This document shows positions 6,659 to 8,074 of a stretch of DNA of 8,074 bases, piece after piece. Below the pieces are notes generated by a model. The model made no database searches and had not been told where the DNA came from. It was given only the letters and a program-made list of their open reading frames with translations. Source of the DNA: CAZSGN01 sp964606415. Its GTDB lineage: Bacteria; Bacteroidota; Bacteroidia; Bacteroidales; JBBRXJ01. The translations under genes were made by a program, and so were the position numbers. Where the stretch lies: the NCBI GenBank assembly GCA_964606415.1, contig CAZSGN010000124.1, positions 1 to 8,074 of the forward strand. The letters are read 5' to 3'. Each line of letters begins with the position of its first letter. Within the stretch, counting starts at the first letter, position 1.

Positions 6659-6849
6659 CATTATAAAATCGATACTGTCTATGGCATGGCCGTTTAACCT
6701 GCAGTGTTGGTTTCGGGGTAAACCTGCATGCTTGGCGTTTTATCCTTGTGGAAAGGGTAGTTGATCATGTTATGCCGGTTGGGCTTGTGTCCGTAGCGGC
6801 TTAGCACCTGTTGGATGGATAGCTGCTGTTTGATCTCTTGTATTTCCAT
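6659..6849 (-). pseudogene. 5' remnant of a CHC2-type (DnaG-like) primase of a mobile element
   Basis: From ATG 6849 the frame reads MEIQEIKQQLSIQQVLSRYG, then HKPNRHNMINYPFHKDKTPS and MQVYPETNT, before stopping at 6694. This is the start of the zinc-finger primases carried by Bacteroidota mobile elements. The motif normally reads CPFHxDKTPSM; here its first Cys is Tyr. The continuation expected after TNT (a Cys-rich segment) is missing. A second frame from about 6691 to 6659 gives GHAIDSIDFIM, which fits the next conserved block (GDAIDFI-like), so bases were lost and the frame changed. An imperfect direct repeat (AACCTGCA at 6696-6703 and 6721-6728) sits at the break. Nothing of the Toprim part is seen. 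Met codons upstream (6912, 6891) are in frame, but their sequence does not match the family. Confidence 0.7.
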
Positions 6850-6900
6850 GGGTTCTTTTTTTGTTGCCAATATGATACAATGCAAATGCATAAAAAAGTT

Positions 6901-6990
6901 CCTTAACGACAACTATGAAATTATCAAAATGGAACAATATTTGATTTATGTGGCTTTTTTGACTAAATTTGTATTATTAAACCTTAACGA
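6901..6990 (+). repeat. Pair of CCTTAACGA repeats flanking the XRE promoter, possible operator
   Basis: CCTTAACGA occurs at 6901-6909 and again at 6982-6990, 81 bp apart on the same strand. The second copy ends one base before the ATG of the XRE gene; the first lies upstream of the -33 element. Since XRE regulators often control their own promoter, these could be binding sites. A 9-base match in AT-rich DNA could also be chance. Confidence 0.25.
6940..6971 (+). promoter_or_regulatory. Bacteroidota-type promoter of the XRE operon
   Basis: TTTG at 6940-6943 and TAAATTTG at 6964-6971 are exactly 20 bp apart and match the -33/-7 consensus of Bacteroidota sigma factor without mismatch. The XRE start codon follows at 6992, which leaves a leader of roughly 15 bases. 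The three plus-strand frames downstream are close together and probably share this promoter. Confidence 0.7.
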
Positions 6991-6991
6991 A

Positions 6992-7372
6992 ATGAGTACA
7001 GGTCAAAACATTAAAAAATAAGGGAAGAAAAAGGGATGACCCAGCAGCAAATTGCTGAGTTAATAAGCATGCACCGATCTAATTATTCCAAGATAGAAAG
7101 CGGACAGCGCGATATATCTGTAGGGGCGCTAAATAAAATAGCTAAATGTTTTGGTATGACCATTGATCAAATTGTTAATTTTGATGGTGCTGTTCCTCAG
7201 GAAATAACTATTGAAGATAAAACGTTATTAGAACAGGTCAGGATGATTCAGGATCTTGAAGAAGATGAAAAAAGTATTGTTTTTTAAGATGGTAAACACG
7301 TTCCTGACTAAAAAGAAATTTAAAGATTTTTTCCAAAAAAACGTGGCCATTCTGAAAACAATTTACTTTTGA
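6992..7372 (+). pseudogene. XRE-family helix-turn-helix regulator with two compensating homopolymer frameshifts
   Basis: ATG 6992 begins MSTGQNIKK, then TAA at 7019-7021 in frame. Adding one A to the A6 run at 7013-7018 gives KKIREEKG followed by MTQQQIAELISMHRSNYSKI and ESGQRDISVGALNKIA, the standard five-helix XRE fold with family-typical residues. That frame then ends at 7287, just after the T6 run at 7280-7285. Removing one T gives KMVNTFLTKKKFKDFFQKNV and a natural stop at 7370-7372. The C-terminal block DKTLLEQVRMIQDLEEDEKS, then IVFKM and LTKKKFKDFFQKN, is what I recall from intact Bacteroidota homologues. The repaired protein is 126 residues. The open piece 7036-7287 lacks the first DNA-binding-domain helix, so it should not fold properly. 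It is preceded by a consensus promoter and followed 19 bp later by the next gene. Confidence 0.8.
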
Positions 7373-7391
7373 ACTATTAAATCAATAGAAA

Positions 7392-7949
7392 ATGGCTTTA
7401 GCTTTAGATTATAATTTCACTTATATCGAAGAAAAGAGGGAGAAAAAGATTATCGACTTTTCTTCTTCTGCCATCAGATTTATATTAAATATTCCTAATG
7501 CGGTTTTAACTTTATTGCTATTTCCTTTTGTCTTAATGCTCATACCTGTTATAAATATTACACTTTGGAGTTTTCTCAGGAGCATAAAGAAAAAAGCTGC
7601 AGCTTTACAAAAAAGCTATACTTCTTTAAGCTACGAACAAGCAAAAGAAGGATATAACTTATTAAGCGAACTTGTTACCCTTTCAGAGAATATTTACAAA
7701 GAACTGGAACCGGGAGCAACAAACTTTTTTACAAAAAAAATGGTCAGCTATTATAAAGATATTACAGAGGTTCACAAAAAGATGAGAGACACTCTTGCTT
7801 CTTCTCTTTACCTTAAAGTAGAACACACAGAGCCATTAAGCGAAAAAGAAAAAGAGGGGCTTAATGCACTTAACGACATTTGGGGCGATGACCAGGACGA
7901 AGTATATGCCCGCCACACTCATTTTCATTTAATAAAAAAAGCAAAGTAG
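7392..7949 (+). CDS. Membrane-anchored protein of unknown function in the XRE/PemK-like module
   Basis: The 185-residue frame is intact and starts 19 bp after the repaired end of the XRE gene, suggesting an operon. A charged N-terminus (residues 1-22) leads to a strongly hydrophobic stretch at about 36-62 (PNAVLTLLLFPFVLMLIPVI and onward), long enough for one membrane span or a hairpin. Lys-rich residues 64-72 follow. Residues 73-140 are mainly helical and possibly coiled. The C-terminal tail is acidic, then basic (DIWGDDQDE to HFHLIKKAK). The PemK-like frame begins two bases after its stop. It matches no antitoxin family I know, but its position directly before a toxin-like gene makes a partner role possible. 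Function unknown. Confidence 0.7.
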   Translation: MALALDYNFTYIEEKREKKIIDFSSSAIRFILNIPNAVLTLLLFPFVLMLIPVINITLWSFLRSIKKKAAALQKSYTSLSYEQAKEGYNLLSELVTLSENIYKELEPGATNFFTKKMVSYYKDITEVHKKMRDTLASSLYLKVEHTEPLSEKEKEGLNALNDIWGDDQDEVYARHTHFHLIKKAK

Positions 7950-7951
7950 TT

Positions 7952-8074
7952 ATGGCCTTTGAGATTTGGGACGTTGCAAATATTCCAGCTTTTCCCAACA
8001 GGAGGACCACCAGACAACTGCAAGACCGGCCATAATCATCGAAGATTTACAAGACGAAGTTGTTATTTGCCCGC
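7952..8074 (+). pseudogene. 5' part of a PemK/MazF-like toxin gene, apparently frameshifted, 3' end beyond the right edge
   Basis: ATG 7952 gives MAFEIWDVANIPAF and then drifts to a stop at 8033-8035. If the T4 run at 7990-7993 had five T, the frame would continue SQQEDHQTTARPAIIIEDLQ and DEVVICP to the window edge. The pattern FEIWDV, then RPAIII, then EVVICP is that of the small beta-barrel RNases of the PemK/MazF family (compare RPAVII in that family), which cleave mRNA. Only about 41 residues are visible, so the call is tentative. The gene begins two bases after the preceding stop and would be co-transcribed. The antitoxin is not obvious: the upstream membrane protein or the XRE protein are the candidates in view. 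Confidence 0.5.

Noticed and set aside
6427..6764. Overlapping plus-strand frames of 68-79 codons across the REP hairpins.
   Set aside because: They are reads through palindromes and the antisense of the primase remnant.

Overview
The window looks like a chromosomal stretch from a member of the Bacteroidota (flavobacterium or cytophaga type). The DNA is AT-rich. Almost every intact protein starts with a signal peptide that ends just before Gln, or with a lipobox. Starts lack obvious Shine-Dalgarno sequences, and two good matches to the Bacteroidota promoter (TTTG, about 20 bp, TAnnTTTG) are visible. This placement is inferred from family and motif recognition; no search was run.

Left part (1-5457), an intact envelope-protein region. 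A lipoprotein gene (889 down to 1, minus strand) runs off the left edge. Next is a compact four-gene minus-strand cluster, 3700 down to 1041: a small outer-membrane beta-barrel-like protein, a YidD-like protein with its own signal peptide, and two related proteins with a helical (TPR-like) N-terminal half and a hydrophobic PG-x-G-x-x-Y C-terminal half. The last three genes overlap, so that each downstream signal peptide is encoded inside the end of the gene before it. Facing away across a 53-bp gap is a 567-residue secreted protein with an internal glycine/serine-rich duplication.

Right part (5458-8074), a decayed accessory region. About 420 bp without a convincing gene precedes a REP-associated (Y1/HUH) transposase interrupted by an in-frame TAA. 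Hairpins of REP type lie on both sides of it. Beyond them is the broken 5' end of a CHC2-type primase gene. Divergent from that is a textbook promoter driving an XRE regulator disrupted by two single-base homopolymer shifts that cancel each other, then an intact membrane-anchored protein of unknown function, then the start of a PemK/MazF-like toxin gene that again needs a one-base homopolymer change. Either this half is truly decaying or the sequence has local indel errors. The intact long frames on the left, which also contain long A and T runs, favour real decay.

The most interesting system is the secreted-YidD cluster. YidD normally works at the cytoplasmic face beside the YidC/Sec insertion machinery. 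A version with a signal peptide, encoded with multi-helix membrane partners and a beta-barrel, suggests a different envelope job that the sequence alone does not reveal. The second candidate is the XRE / membrane protein / PemK-like module at the right edge.
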